Shown here: one piece after another, positions 28,356 to 37,192 of the stretch
Position numbering within the stretch: position 1 is the first letter of the stretch
Layout: the number at the start of each line of letters is the position of its first letter
Origin: Cryobacterium sp. PH29-G1
Lineage (GTDB): Bacteria > Actinomycetota > Actinomycetes > Actinomycetales > Microbacteriaceae
Assembly: GCF_030063365.1 (NCBI RefSeq)
Contig: NZ_JASISY010000010.1
Location: forward strand, 61,306-125,305
Direction: 5' to 3'
Length of the DNA: 64,000 nt
Program-made: the position numbers and the translations under genes
The notes under the pieces: model-generated
Database searches by the model: none
What the model was told of the DNA's origin: nothing
What the model saw: only the letters and a program-made list of their open reading frames with translations

Positions 28356-28982
28356 TCAGGCGCCGTTGGTTGCCGGGGCGACATCGAGCAGAACCTCGTT
28401 GCGGCGTAGGAACCACGGTTTGAATGGCGGATCGAATCGGGCAAATTTCGGCGCTCCCACGACCGTGAGTCCGGCGGCAGCGAGGGCTTGGCGCAACTGC
28501 ACGAGATGCTCGTCGAAGCGAGCTTGACTCCAGCGTCCGCTAAACCGGATGGCACCAGTCAGGCTTTCGGGCACCGCTTGCAGCTGCACATTCGGGTCAG
28601 TGGGTTGCGGCGCGGTCTCGGCCGTCAAATTCTCCGGCAGCACAAAGGCAACCCGAAATTGTTCATTCCCGACATTGCCGACAGCCCCGGCGCCAGCAGC
28701 CCCGGCCTGGCCGGAAGGATCCTCCAGCTGCTGCTGCACCACCGGCGCGGTCATCGCGATCTTCTCTCCGGCATCCGTTTGCACCACGGGTGCGGTCATA
28801 GCAACTTTCTGCCGGGACTGGTTCGCCCCGCTGATATAGGCGAACAGGTAGCGGAATGCCCGGTTGCCGGCGTCCTCGAAGGGGCCGTCGGTCGTGACCT
28901 GGGCGAGCAGATGCGCGGGGTACCGGCGCAGTTCAAAATCGTCATAGGCGTGTACAACGCGGTAGGGCTGTTGCTCAGTCAT
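28356..28982 (-). CDS. SOUL family heme-binding protein
   Basis: A 208-residue protein starting at ATG 28982 (MTEQQPYRVVHAYDDFELRRYP). The opening, then GNRAFRYLFAYISGANQSRQKVAMTAPVVQ and the repeated KIAMTAPVVQ, are the SOUL/HBP signature, as are the late FDPPFKPWFLRRNEV residues. No signal peptide is seen, so it is cytosolic. The family binds heme or porphyrins, with no firm bacterial role. It is monocistronic. Confidence 0.9.
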   Translation of the reverse strand: MTEQQPYRVVHAYDDFELRRYPAHLLAQVTTDGPFEDAGNRAFRYLFAYISGANQSRQKVAMTAPVVQTDAGEKIAMTAPVVQQQLEDPSGQAGAAGAGAVGNVGNEQFRVAFVLPENLTAETAPQPTDPNVQLQAVPESLTGAIRFSGRWSQARFDEHLVQLRQALAAAGLTVVGAPKFARFDPPFKPWFLRRNEVLLDVAPATNGA

Positions 28983-29140
28983 GCAGAGAAAATACTGCAA
29001 GTGCCTGTGTGGGCGCTTCGTATTTGCGGGCGTGCCACGGCCCATCCGACGGCCGGATCGGCGTCATTGCGGCACCGCGGTCACGCTCCAGGGCACGACG
29101 TAGCGAGAGCACCACGTACGCCAATCAGCGCGGTTCGCCG

Positions 29141-30625
29141 CTACCGGTTGGCCAGGGCGTGTTGCAGCCAGCGGAAGCTGGACTTGGGCGTGCGGGTTCG
29201 ACGGTCATTGCTGAAGTCGACGTGTACGAGGCCGGTGGGCTGGGTGTAGCCGGCATCCCACTCAAAACCATCCAGCAGTGACCAGAACGCGACGCCGCGC
29301 AGGTCGGCCGCCGCGGCCGGGGCCCCCGTGGCGGTCGCGTCCAGGGCAGTGACGAGGTGCTCGGCGAGGTAGTCAATACGAGCGGGATCGTGCACCTCGT
29401 GGCGGGCATCCGCTTGGTCGGCGAAGGCGCCGCCGGCCAGTGACAGGTAGACCGGTGGGAGTGCGGGGTACCGGTCGGCCAATTCACCAAGCGCCACGGC
29501 CAGATACTCGGGGGCGTTGACCACGCCCGCCGACGTGGTGGGGTGCTCCCGGAACGGCTCGAGGTGGAACGGCCACGACGTGACCGGAATCGGCTGCCCA
29601 TCGGGTGTGGTGCGGGTGGTTGCTCCGGCGGCGATCCGGGCGGGCTCGGTGTAGCTCACACCGTAGAAATCGAGCGGCTGGTGGATCGTGCGGAGGTCGG
29701 CGGGATCGGCTTCGAGCAGGGTACGCAGCTCAAGCGCAAATGGCTCGAGCGGGTCAGGGTACTGCCCGAGCAGCACCGGGTCGGCGAACAGTCGGTTCTG
29801 CAGCAGGTCGTACAGGGCCGCATAGGAGCGATCCTGGTCGCGGTCGGTCACGGACTGCACGGGGGTGTGGGAATTGACGATGCCGATCCGACCACGCACG
29901 TCGGCGGCGCGGAGCGCCTGCACGGCCAGCCCATGCGCGAGCAGCTGATGGTGTGCTGTCGGCAATGCGTCGAACAGCAGGGTGCGTCCGGGCGCGTGGG
30001 TGCCGAGGGCGTAGCCCCGGGTGGTGACCGTGGCCGGGTCGGTGAGGGTGACCCAGGCATCGACGCGGTCACCGAACGCTTCTCCCACAGCGTGGGCGTA
30101 GTCGGCGAAGCGGCCGGCCGTATCCCGGTTGAGCCAGCCACCCCGCAGGGCCGCCGGGGTATCCCAGTGGGACAGTGTGGCGGTCGAGCGGATGCCGTGG
30201 GCCAGCAAGGCGTCGAGCAGGCGATCGTAGAACGCAACACCGTTGCGATTGAGTGCACCGCGCCCCTCCGGTTGCAGTCTGGTCCAGCCGAGCGAGAACC
30301 GGTAGGAATCAACACCGAGGTCACGCAGCAGAGCGGTATCCGCGGCGTAGTTCTTCACGTGGTCGGCCGACACCGATGCGTTCGAACCATCGCGGATACG
30401 CCCCGAGACCTGGCTGAAGGTATCCCAGACGCTGTCACCACGGCCACCGTCGCGAGCGGCACCCTCGATCTGAAATGCCGAGGTGGCCACGGCTACTTCG
30501 AACCCCGTCGGCAGGCGATCGCCGAGCTCGCCGGCGCGGTGTTCCCAGTCGCGGGCGGCGACCGCGCGCCGGCCCGAGGCGAAGCCGGTCGAAGCGGGAG
30601 TAGTGGAGCGAGGCGTGGGATTCAT
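29141..30625 (-). CDS. GH1-fold protein lacking both catalytic glutamates (pseudo-glycosidase)
   Basis: A 494-residue protein with the full GH1 (beta-glucosidase) framework. It shows VAVATSAFQIEGAARDGGRGDSVWDTF, YRFSLGWTRLQPEG, TATLSHWDTPAALRGGWLNRDTAGRFADYA, LDFYGVSYTEP and the late FWSLLDGFEWDAGYTQPTGLVHVDF. The acid/base motif TxNEP reads TLTDP (Asp196 in place of Glu, Thr in place of Asn). The nucleophile motif YxTENG reads YLSLAG (Leu396 in place of Glu). Retaining hydrolysis needs both glutamates, so hydrolase activity is unlikely. The frame is intact, so this looks like a maintained fold with a changed role, not a decaying gene. A 40-residue N-terminal extension is unassigned. Confidence 0.85.
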   Translation of the reverse strand: MNPTPRSTTPASTGFASGRRAVAARDWEHRAGELGDRLPTGFEVAVATSAFQIEGAARDGGRGDSVWDTFSQVSGRIRDGSNASVSADHVKNYAADTALLRDLGVDSYRFSLGWTRLQPEGRGALNRNGVAFYDRLLDALLAHGIRSTATLSHWDTPAALRGGWLNRDTAGRFADYAHAVGEAFGDRVDAWVTLTDPATVTTRGYALGTHAPGRTLLFDALPTAHHQLLAHGLAVQALRAADVRGRIGIVNSHTPVQSVTDRDQDRSYAALYDLLQNRLFADPVLLGQYPDPLEPFALELRTLLEADPADLRTIHQPLDFYGVSYTEPARIAAGATTRTTPDGQPIPVTSWPFHLEPFREHPTTSAGVVNAPEYLAVALGELADRYPALPPVYLSLAGGAFADQADARHEVHDPARIDYLAEHLVTALDATATGAPAAAADLRGVAFWSLLDGFEWDAGYTQPTGLVHVDFSNDRRTRTPKSSFRWLQHALANR

Positions 30626-30811
30626 GGGGCTGAGGCTCTTTTCGGCGGGCGACGCGGGGCATCCGCTTCGTAGTCAGGTTGTCACGTTTCTCGCCGGTGA
30701 ATGAAAGCCCAGAGTGGTCCGCCAAGCATTCCTGCGGTTTGTTACTTTTACGGCGCGTGGGAGGTTGACTTTACCGCCTACAGACCCTCAAATTGGGGCA
30801 GGGGGTGAGTT

Positions 30812-33145
30812 GTGACGGAAATGGATCGTGTCGCAGGCTTAGGCAAATGGTCGCGTTTGGTACCCCGCCCACAGCGTTTACGTGCGGCGGCGGGAACGAC
30901 GGCCGGGGCGACGGCCGGAGTAACGGCCGGAGTAACGGCCGGAGTGTCGTCAAGGGTATCGGCGGCAGTGTCAGCAGGGCTGGCCGTGCTTTTGGGTTGC
31001 GCTATCGCACTCTCGGCCCCCGCACTGTCCACAGCCCAGGCCGAAGAAGCTTCGCCCAGTTCAGCACCGTCGACAGCCCAGGAAACGACGCCCGCACCGC
31101 CGGCACCACCAACCGTGAAGCCGAACGTGACGAGTCCGAAGATCGAGAGCCCCAGCGCTGGGCAATTCATCAGCAATAATCGCACAACCGTGTCGGGGAC
31201 CAAGGCTGCCGACACGGAGATTCAGCTGTTGTCGCCGCGCGGCGGAGACCCGCTGTGCATCGTCGCTGGTTCGTCGACGGTGTGGAGCTGCACCAACGTC
31301 TATCTGCAGAACGGTCCGACGATCAAGCTCCGCGTCGTCGTCACCGGTGATGCGAGCCTGAACGACGAGATTGCGGTCGCCGTACTGGGCGCACCGACGG
31401 TGCTCGGCGGTCTCACCGGCACCGATTCCAACGGCTGGGTGCGAGGAACCGGGCACCCCCAGGCGACCGTCACGGCGTCGATGCCAACAGGTGAAACCTG
31501 TTCCGGCACAGCCGACGACTCAGGCGCATGGGCGTGCCTGTTCACGGGCATCTCCGGCGGCAGCCACGACGTGACGGCAAGCCAGATATCGGGGTTCAGC
31601 AGCCCGTCGTCGTCGAATGCGAGCGGGCCCGTCACTATCCTGTTCGACGTCACGTTGCCGAATGCCCCGGTCGTCACGACTCCGAGCCCTGGTGCGCAGG
31701 TTCCCGTCGCCGGCACGGACTACTCCGGCACCGGAGAAACCGGCGCCACGGTGACGGTGTTCGCCGGCGCCTTCTCGGTCTGTTCCACCTCGGTGACCGG
31801 CGGAACCTGGAGTTGCTCGGCCGGTGGGGTAGCTGCCGGGTCGTACTCGGTCGTCGCCGTGCAGAAAGACACCGCCGGCAACGTCAGCCCGGGCAGCTCT
31901 CCCATATCGGTGCGCTACATCGCTGCCGCCACCGCAACACCGACGCCGGCTGCGCCCCCCTCGGGCACGCCCACGGTCACGGCGTCGCCAACCGAATCGG
32001 CCTCGTCGACGCCCGAGGGCTCGGCGGCCGTACCCGGAGGGCCGTCGCAGCCATCACCGACTCCCGGCGCCACAACCCAGGCCCCGAACACCACGAAACC
32101 GGAGTCGACCGTGGCACCCGCCGTTGCCGGCGAGTGGAACACCCCCACCGGATTTGCCTCAGCGCTCGGCTCGAGCGATGCCGACACCCCCTTTCCCCTG
32201 CTCCAGGCCGCGCTTCTGGCCGTGGGCGCCCTGCTGTTGATCGTGGTGCCGCTGCGGATGCTCGCGGGCACAATTTCCCGAACGCGCAGTGGCCGGTCGC
32301 CCTGGCGAATGCCTTCTCTGGTGGGCCGCAACCGGGTACGCGAAGAATTCGAGGTCGCACCCTCCCTGCACGTCAATCCGTGGTTGCGCGGCGGAGCAGC
32401 TCTCCTGGCGGCGGCAACCTTTGTCATGCTCTCCGGTCCGGTCGAGGATCAGCCGGCGTACCTGCGCCTGCTGATCGCCGTGATCATCGGGTTGATAGTG
32501 GTCAACGCCGTGGCTATTCTGGTTCCGCTGTGGTGGAGTTCACGCGTGTTGCGGCTGCGCGGATCGGTCACCATTCTTCCGCGTTATCTGCTGCTCATCG
32601 CGGCTGCCGCCATTGCATCCCGATTGTTTGACATTCATCCGGCGCTGCTCTTCGGGCTGCTCGGCAGCGTCACCCTGTCTGCCCACACGGATGCCGACGG
32701 CCTGGCTGATGCGCGGGTCTCGGCCCCGCACGCCACACCGGCGCAGCGTGGCGAGCTCGCTGCGGTGCGCGTCGGCGCTCTCGCGGCCGTCGCTATTCTC
32801 GCCTGGTCGCTTGGGTCGCTTCTGCCCGGTGCCAGCGACTTCCTCACCTCGCTCGCCGCGGAGACGGTCAACACCATCGTGCTCGCCGCGATCGGCTCGG
32901 CGGTGCTGATTCTCGTACCCCTCGGCCACACCAGCGGGCAGCGCGTTCTGGCCTGGTCGCCCCTCATCTGGACGGGGTTGACCATCGTCGCCTATGGAAT
33001 TCTGTTCGCAGCGCTGGCCCCGATGATCACCCAATTGCAGCGCGACGGCACCGCTCCGGCGCTGTGGATCACCGCCGCAACCTTTGCCGCACTGTGCGCC
33101 AGCGCCTGGGCGTGGCAGAGATTTGTGGCGCCGACGCAACGCTAA
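30812..33145 (+). CDS. Ig-like surface protein with C-terminal polytopic membrane domain
   Basis: A 777-residue protein, start GTG 30812 behind GGGGGTGAG. Order: basic N-terminus; TAG(A/V)TAGV repeats (about 29-46); a signal or anchor helix (about 55-75, AGLAVLLGCAIALSAPALS); Ser/Pro linker; three Ig-like/Big-type modules (about 105-365, each with a SGT/TGxTVT core and paired cysteines such as CSGTADDSGAWAC); a Pro/Thr/Ser stalk (365-440); then about eight membrane helices (455 to the end). The modules resemble cell-wall adhesin repeats. The membrane part is unrecognised. The ppx-like gene follows 26 bp later. Confidence 0.7.
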   Translation: MTEMDRVAGLGKWSRLVPRPQRLRAAAGTTAGATAGVTAGVTAGVSSRVSAAVSAGLAVLLGCAIALSAPALSTAQAEEASPSSAPSTAQETTPAPPAPPTVKPNVTSPKIESPSAGQFISNNRTTVSGTKAADTEIQLLSPRGGDPLCIVAGSSTVWSCTNVYLQNGPTIKLRVVVTGDASLNDEIAVAVLGAPTVLGGLTGTDSNGWVRGTGHPQATVTASMPTGETCSGTADDSGAWACLFTGISGGSHDVTASQISGFSSPSSSNASGPVTILFDVTLPNAPVVTTPSPGAQVPVAGTDYSGTGETGATVTVFAGAFSVCSTSVTGGTWSCSAGGVAAGSYSVVAVQKDTAGNVSPGSSPISVRYIAAATATPTPAAPPSGTPTVTASPTESASSTPEGSAAVPGGPSQPSPTPGATTQAPNTTKPESTVAPAVAGEWNTPTGFASALGSSDADTPFPLLQAALLAVGALLLIVVPLRMLAGTISRTRSGRSPWRMPSLVGRNRVREEFEVAPSLHVNPWLRGGAALLAAATFVMLSGPVEDQPAYLRLLIAVIIGLIVVNAVAILVPLWWSSRVLRLRGSVTILPRYLLLIAAAAIASRLFDIHPALLFGLLGSVTLSAHTDADGLADARVSAPHATPAQRGELAAVRVGALAAVAILAWSLGSLLPGASDFLTSLAAETVNTIVLAAIGSAVLILVPLGHTSGQRVLAWSPLIWTGLTIVAYGILFAALAPMITQLQRDGTAPALWITAATFAALCASAWAWQRFVAPTQR
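30899..30946 (+). repeat. 12-bp coding tandem repeat (4 copies)
   Basis: Four head-to-tail copies of ACGGCCGGnGnn (central two exactly ACGGCCGGAGTA) encode the TAGATAGVTAGVTAGV stretch just before the signal helix of the Ig-like protein. Copy number could vary without breaking the frame. Confidence 0.8.
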
Positions 33146-33171
33146 GACGCTGCAGGCTGTATCTTTTAGAC

Positions 33172-34098
33172 GTGCGCCTAGGAGTTCTCGACGTCGGTTC
33201 GAATACCGTCCACCTATTAGTTGTCGACGCGCACGAAGGCGCCCCGCCGGTGCCGATGGCCGCCGACAAGACCGTGTTACGTCTCATGCGCTACATCACG
33301 CCCGAGGGCGCGATCAGTGATGAGGGCGTTGCCGCTGTTCTAACGTCGGTTCAACACGCAGCGGATGTGGCGGAGCAGCACAATATCGATGAGCTGCTCC
33401 CGTTTGCCACCTCGGCCCTGCGCGAGGCCACCAACGGACCGGAGTTGCTCGACCGCGTCGAACGCGAAACCGGTGTTGCCCTGCAGGTCCTGTCGGGTGA
33501 AGACGAGGCCCGTCTCACTTTTCTTGCGGTGCGGCGCTGGTATGGCTGGTCTGCCGGCAATATCCTCCTGTTCGACATTGGTGGCGGATCGTTGGAGATC
33601 GCCGCCGGCGGCAGCGAGTTTCCCGAGGTGGCCCTCTCGCTCCCACTCGGCGCCGGGCGCAGCACGATCGGTTTTCTGCACCACGATCCACCGCTGCCCG
33701 AGGAGGTGTCCGCGCTGCGCAAGCACGCGGCATCCGTTTTGCGCGATGCGATCGGCGCCTTCGCGCACCTGCCGGCCCCACACCACATTGTCGGGTCCTC
33801 GAAAGCGATCCGATCACTCGCCCGACTGGCCGGCTCGACCTCGGATGGCGTGGGTGCCGCCGACCGGTTGCGCCTCGGCCGCAGCGAGCTCGACGACTGG
33901 GTACCGCGCCTCGCCCGCATCCCGGCCGAAGCCCGACCGGCTTTGCCCGGAATCACAGCCGACCGCACGTTTCAGATTGTGGCCGGCGGCATCGTACTCG
34001 GCGCGGCCATGGCTGCGTTTGGGGCCGCCGAGCTCGAGGTGTCCCCCTGGGCGCTCCGTGAGGGCGTTATTCTGCGCTACCTCGACCGCTTGCGCTGA
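33172..34098 (+). CDS. Ppx/GppA family exopolyphosphatase
   Basis: A 308-residue ASKHA-fold phosphatase. [19 protein letters not shown] is phosphate loop 1, [11 protein letters not shown] is the family's SAxR motif, and [15 protein letters not shown] is phosphate loop 2. It cuts polyphosphate and/or pppGpp; the short single-domain form resembles actinobacterial Ppx1 (Rv0496-like). The start is GTG 33172, chosen because the upstream frame overlaps the previous gene without similarity. Confidence 0.9.
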   Translation: MRLGVLDVGSNTVHLLVVDAHEGAPPVPMAADKTVLRLMRYITPEGAISDEGVAAVLTSVQHAADVAEQHNIDELLPFATSALREATNGPELLDRVERETGVALQVLSGEDEARLTFLAVRRWYGWSAGNILLFDIGGGSLEIAAGGSEFPEVALSLPLGAGRSTIGFLHHDPPLPEEVSALRKHAASVLRDAIGAFAHLPAPHHIVGSSKAIRSLARLAGSTSDGVGAADRLRLGRSELDDWVPRLARIPAEARPALPGITADRTFQIVAGGIVLGAAMAAFGAAELEVSPWALREGVILRYLDRLR

Positions 34099-34142
34099 TC
34101 GGTCGCGGTCACGGTCGATGGAGCTCCGTTCGCATCGCCTAT

Positions 34143-34157
34143 TGAGAATCATTATGA
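34143..34157. promoter_or_regulatory. Fur/Zur-like operator upstream of the FecCD importer operon
   Basis: TGAGAATCATTATGA resembles the 7-1-7 Fur-superfamily box TGATAATnATTATCA, with two mismatches. It also holds the perfect palindrome AATCAT-T-ATGATT (34147-34159). It overlaps TATGAT, a good -10 candidate, 34 bp upstream of the permease ATG. It matches the site at 45453-45467 in 12 of 15 positions. Confidence 0.6.
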
Positions 34158-34190
34158 TTAAGGCATGTTGCGCCTATCGGATGATCCCCA

Positions 34191-35333
34191 ATGACCGTCA
34201 CCGCCGCCTCGACGACAGCGCGTCCCGCGGCCGGGACAACGACACCGGCACCCGCTAGTAACCCCGCGGTGCCGCTTCGGCGCCGCGGAACGGCCTGGTC
34301 TCGCGCCCTGCGCTGTGCGCTGGCGGCGGGCGTCGTTCTCACCGTGCTCGTGTCAACGAGTGTGGGCCCGGTCGATGTCTCGCCCTGGGAATCGCTTCGC
34401 ATTATCGTGGGACATCTGCTGCCCAACATGCCGTGGATGGTCGACGGCTCGCTGAGCACGCTGCAAGACCAGGCGGTCTGGCAGTTTCGCTTGCCACGCA
34501 CGCTCATGGCTGTGCTCGCCGGCGGTGGACTCGCGCTGGCCGGAACCCTCATGCAGGCCGTTGTGCGCAATCCCCTCGCCGAGCCCTACATCCTGGGAGT
34601 CTCGGCCGGCGCCGGCGTCGGTGCAGTACTCGTCATCGCGCTCGGCACGGCCGCAATCGGCGGCCTCACCGTGCAGGCCGCGGCGTTCGTCGGTGCCCTC
34701 GTCGCCACCTCCGCCGTCTACCTGTTTGCGCGCCAGCGCGGGGTCATTTCACCCACCCGATTAATTCTGGCCGGCGTCGCCCTCGGGGCATTGTTCAGCG
34801 CGATCACCAGCTACCTCACCATTACAACGGATGCCCAGAACGTTTTCAGCGTGCTCTTTTTTCTGCTCGGGAGCGTATCCGCCGTCACCATGGGCCAGCT
34901 GGCGGCCCCCGCGATCGTGCTGGTCACCGTACTCGTGATCGCGCTCACCCAGGGCCGGTCACTCAACGCACTACTCATGGGCGATGAGGCGGCGACCTCC
35001 CTCGGAGTCGATGTGCAACGCCTGCGAGGCGGGCTGCTTCTGGCCACCGCCCTGCTCACGGGCACAATCGTTGCCGTGGCGGGCGGGATCGGTTTCGTCG
35101 GCCTCGTTATCCCCCACGTGTGCCGCATTGTGGTCGGAAGCGACCATCGTCGAATGATCCCCGCCGCCGTTTTGGCGGGTGGCGTGTTTCTCGCCCTGGC
35201 CGATCTGCTTGCTCGCACCGTTGCCGCCCCCACCGAAATTCCACTGGGTATCCTCACCGCCATGGTCGGCGCACCGTTCTTCCTCTGGCTGATGCGGCGC
35301 AAACGTGCCGGCCGGGCGGGGCTGAACCGATGA
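34191..35333 (+). CDS. FecCD-type ABC permease (siderophore/cofactor importer)
   Basis: A 380-residue permease of the BtuC/FecCD family with about ten helices. FRLPRTLMAVLAGGGLALAGTLMQAVVRNPLAEPYILGVSAGAGVGAV is the diagnostic family opening. GGIGFVGLVIPHVCRIVVGSDHRRMIP is the coupling region. The first 30 residues are an Ala/Thr/Pro-rich cytosolic lead. It is the first gene of a three-gene importer joined by ATGA overlaps. Similar actinobacterial cassettes carry the automatic label 'putative F420-0 transporter', which I recall but cannot test; metal-siderophore uptake fits the operator better. Confidence 0.9.
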   Translation: MTVTAASTTARPAAGTTTPAPASNPAVPLRRRGTAWSRALRCALAAGVVLTVLVSTSVGPVDVSPWESLRIIVGHLLPNMPWMVDGSLSTLQDQAVWQFRLPRTLMAVLAGGGLALAGTLMQAVVRNPLAEPYILGVSAGAGVGAVLVIALGTAAIGGLTVQAAAFVGALVATSAVYLFARQRGVISPTRLILAGVALGALFSAITSYLTITTDAQNVFSVLFFLLGSVSAVTMGQLAAPAIVLVTVLVIALTQGRSLNALLMGDEAATSLGVDVQRLRGGLLLATALLTGTIVAVAGGIGFVGLVIPHVCRIVVGSDHRRMIPAAVLAGGVFLALADLLARTVAAPTEIPLGILTAMVGAPFFLWLMRRKRAGRAGLNR

Positions 35334-36130
35334 GGGTGTCGTTCGAGCGGGTGAACGTGGCCCTGGGCGGAGTTCCGGTTATTCACAACGCCAGCCTCGA
35401 GATCGAGTCCGGTCATACCGTCGGCGTGCTCGGAGCCAATGGCAGCGGCAAATCAACCCTGTTGCGCAGCCTCTATCGCGTCATTCGACCGCAGAGTGGT
35501 GTGGTTCGCCTGGACGGCGATGATGCCTGGACGCTGCCCCCACGCACGCTGGCCCGTCATGTGGCGGTGATGGCGCAGGAATCAGAATCGGAATTCGACC
35601 TCGATGTGCTCGACGTCGTGTTGCTCGGTCGGGTGCCGCACCGTGCGGGCTTTGGTGCGGATACGACGCGCGACCTGCGCCTGGCCACCGATGCCCTCGC
35701 GCGAGTGGGCTCGCTCGAGCAGGCCGATCGGGCATTCTCCGGCCTGTCCGGCGGTGAAAAGCAGCGAGTACTGCTGGCGCGGGCACTCGTGCAGGAGAGC
35801 CAGGTGCTGATTTTGGATGAGCCGACCAATCACCTCGACCTGGCCTTCCAGCTCGAACTCATGCACATCGTGTCGACGTTGGGCCTCACGGTGATCGCGG
35901 CCCTGCACGACCTCAACCTCGCGATCGCGCACTGCGACGAGGTCGCGGTGTTGCACCGGGGAACCATCGCCGCGTTCGGACGACCAGACGATGTGCTCAC
36001 CCCTGAACTTATCGGTGACGTGTTCGGTGTGCGCGCACACCGTCTGCGACACCCGGAAACCGGCCACCTCCTGATCGCCTACAGCCCCATCCAATCACCC
36101 ACACCACTACAGAAAGCAGCCATCCTATGA
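35330..36130 (+). CDS. FecE-type ABC importer ATPase
   Basis: A 266-residue ATPase with Walker A GANGSGKST (35-43), signature LSGGEKQRVLLARAL, Walker B VLILDEPTNHLD and H-loop AALHDLN. It is the FecE/BtuD type, matching the FecCD permease it overlaps (ATGA at 35330). The C-terminal PDDVLTPELIGDVFGVRAH is also typical of siderophore/cobalamin importers. Confidence 0.92.
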   Translation: MRVSFERVNVALGGVPVIHNASLEIESGHTVGVLGANGSGKSTLLRSLYRVIRPQSGVVRLDGDDAWTLPPRTLARHVAVMAQESESEFDLDVLDVVLLGRVPHRAGFGADTTRDLRLATDALARVGSLEQADRAFSGLSGGEKQRVLLARALVQESQVLILDEPTNHLDLAFQLELMHIVSTLGLTVIAALHDLNLAIAHCDEVAVLHRGTIAAFGRPDDVLTPELIGDVFGVRAHRLRHPETGHLLIAYSPIQSPTPLQKAAIL

Positions 36131-37143
36131 TGCATCGTCCCCTCTCCCCCCGCCGCCTCGGTCAGGCCACTGCCGGCCTCGGCGCGGTCATGCTGCTCAG
36201 CGCCTGCGGTACCAGCGTCGGGGCCGCCCCGGGCACCGCCGACAGTGACGCCCATGCCGTGAGCGTCACCAACTGCGGCCGGACCATCAATTTTTCGGCA
36301 ACGCCCAGTGCCGTTGTGGGGCTCAGCCCGTCCCAGACCGAGCTCCTGCTGCGCCTCGGCCTCGTCGATCGCCTCGTCGGACAAGCCCAGGTCGGCACTG
36401 CCACGCTGCCGGCAGACCTGCTCGACCAGGCCGCTGCGATCCCGGTGCTCAGCGACGATGCACCGCCCACCCGGGAAGTGCTGCTCACATCCGGCCCGGA
36501 CTTTGTCTACTCGCCCACCGGCTACGAATTCACTGCGGAACAGGGCTTCGCCAGCATTGAACAGCTGGAACGGGCCGACGTCGCCGCCTATACGGCGACC
36601 GGCGGATGCTTCGATCGGCGCAATTCGGGAACCGTTTCCGATATTTTCACCGACATCACGAACCTGGGCATCATCTTCGACGTGCCGGAGGAGGCCGCCG
36701 CCCTCGCGGCGCAGGGCCGAACTGATTTGGGCGCCGTCGAGAACGCGCTCAGCGGCCAGGACCGGCTGCGGGTGGCCCAGCTTTTCGTCGACGGCAACAG
36801 CCTGTCCGCAATCGGAGCCGGCGTCGAGGCGGACATGATTCGGCTCGCGGGCGGCGACAACGTGTACTCCTCCGAGGACCCCGCCTTCAAAGATTTCTTC
36901 GCCGCGAGCATTACCCCGGAGTCCCTCGCCAAGGAGAACCCGGATGCGGTTGTGTTCGCCGTGCGCACCGACGACGAAGCCGAAAACACCCGGGACTACC
37001 TGCGTGCCACCTTCCCGGCAATGACCGCCGTAGTTGAGGACCGCCTCATTGCCGTGAGCGCCTCCGATGTCTTCCCCGGCACTCTGGGCAATATCCGCGT
37101 CGTGCAGCAGGTCGCCGCAGAGCTCTATCCCTCGGCTTTCTAG
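36127..37143 (+). CDS. FecB/BtuF-like substrate-binding lipoprotein
   Basis: A 338-residue lipoprotein with an N-terminal signal peptide and lipobox LLSAC (Cys27). The mature domain is a helical-backbone periplasmic-binding fold (SPSQTELLLRLGLVDRLVGQ, then LFVDGNSLSAIGAGVEADMIRLAGGDNVY), the class III type used for siderophores, heme, cobalamin and related chelates. An internal Cys pair (about 57 and 162) may form a disulfide. It overlaps the ATPase gene (ATGATG) and ends before a hairpin shared with the convergent RiPP operon. Confidence 0.88.
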   Translation: MMHRPLSPRRLGQATAGLGAVMLLSACGTSVGAAPGTADSDAHAVSVTNCGRTINFSATPSAVVGLSPSQTELLLRLGLVDRLVGQAQVGTATLPADLLDQAAAIPVLSDDAPPTREVLLTSGPDFVYSPTGYEFTAEQGFASIEQLERADVAAYTATGGCFDRRNSGTVSDIFTDITNLGIIFDVPEEAAALAAQGRTDLGAVENALSGQDRLRVAQLFVDGNSLSAIGAGVEADMIRLAGGDNVYSSEDPAFKDFFAASITPESLAKENPDAVVFAVRTDDEAENTRDYLRATFPAMTAVVEDRLIAVSASDVFPGTLGNIRVVQQVAAELYPSAF

Positions 37144-37169
37144 CCGGCTGCACCGCACCAGCCCGCGTC

Positions 37170-37188
37170 ACCCGGCTGATGGCCGGGT
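37170..37188. terminator. Hairpin between convergent importer and RiPP operons
   Basis: ACCCGGC, loop TGATG, GCCGGGT: a perfect 7-bp stem in the 49-bp gap between the two stop codons. There is no clear U-run. Confidence 0.5.
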
Positions 37189-37192
37189 ACTC

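Noticed and set aside
34191..37143. Firm call as a coenzyme F420-0 transporter
   Set aside because: Such automatic names exist for similar cassettes in actinobacteria, but nothing here (no F420 genes) supports it, and the Fur/Zur-like operator favours a metal chelate. Left as an alternative.
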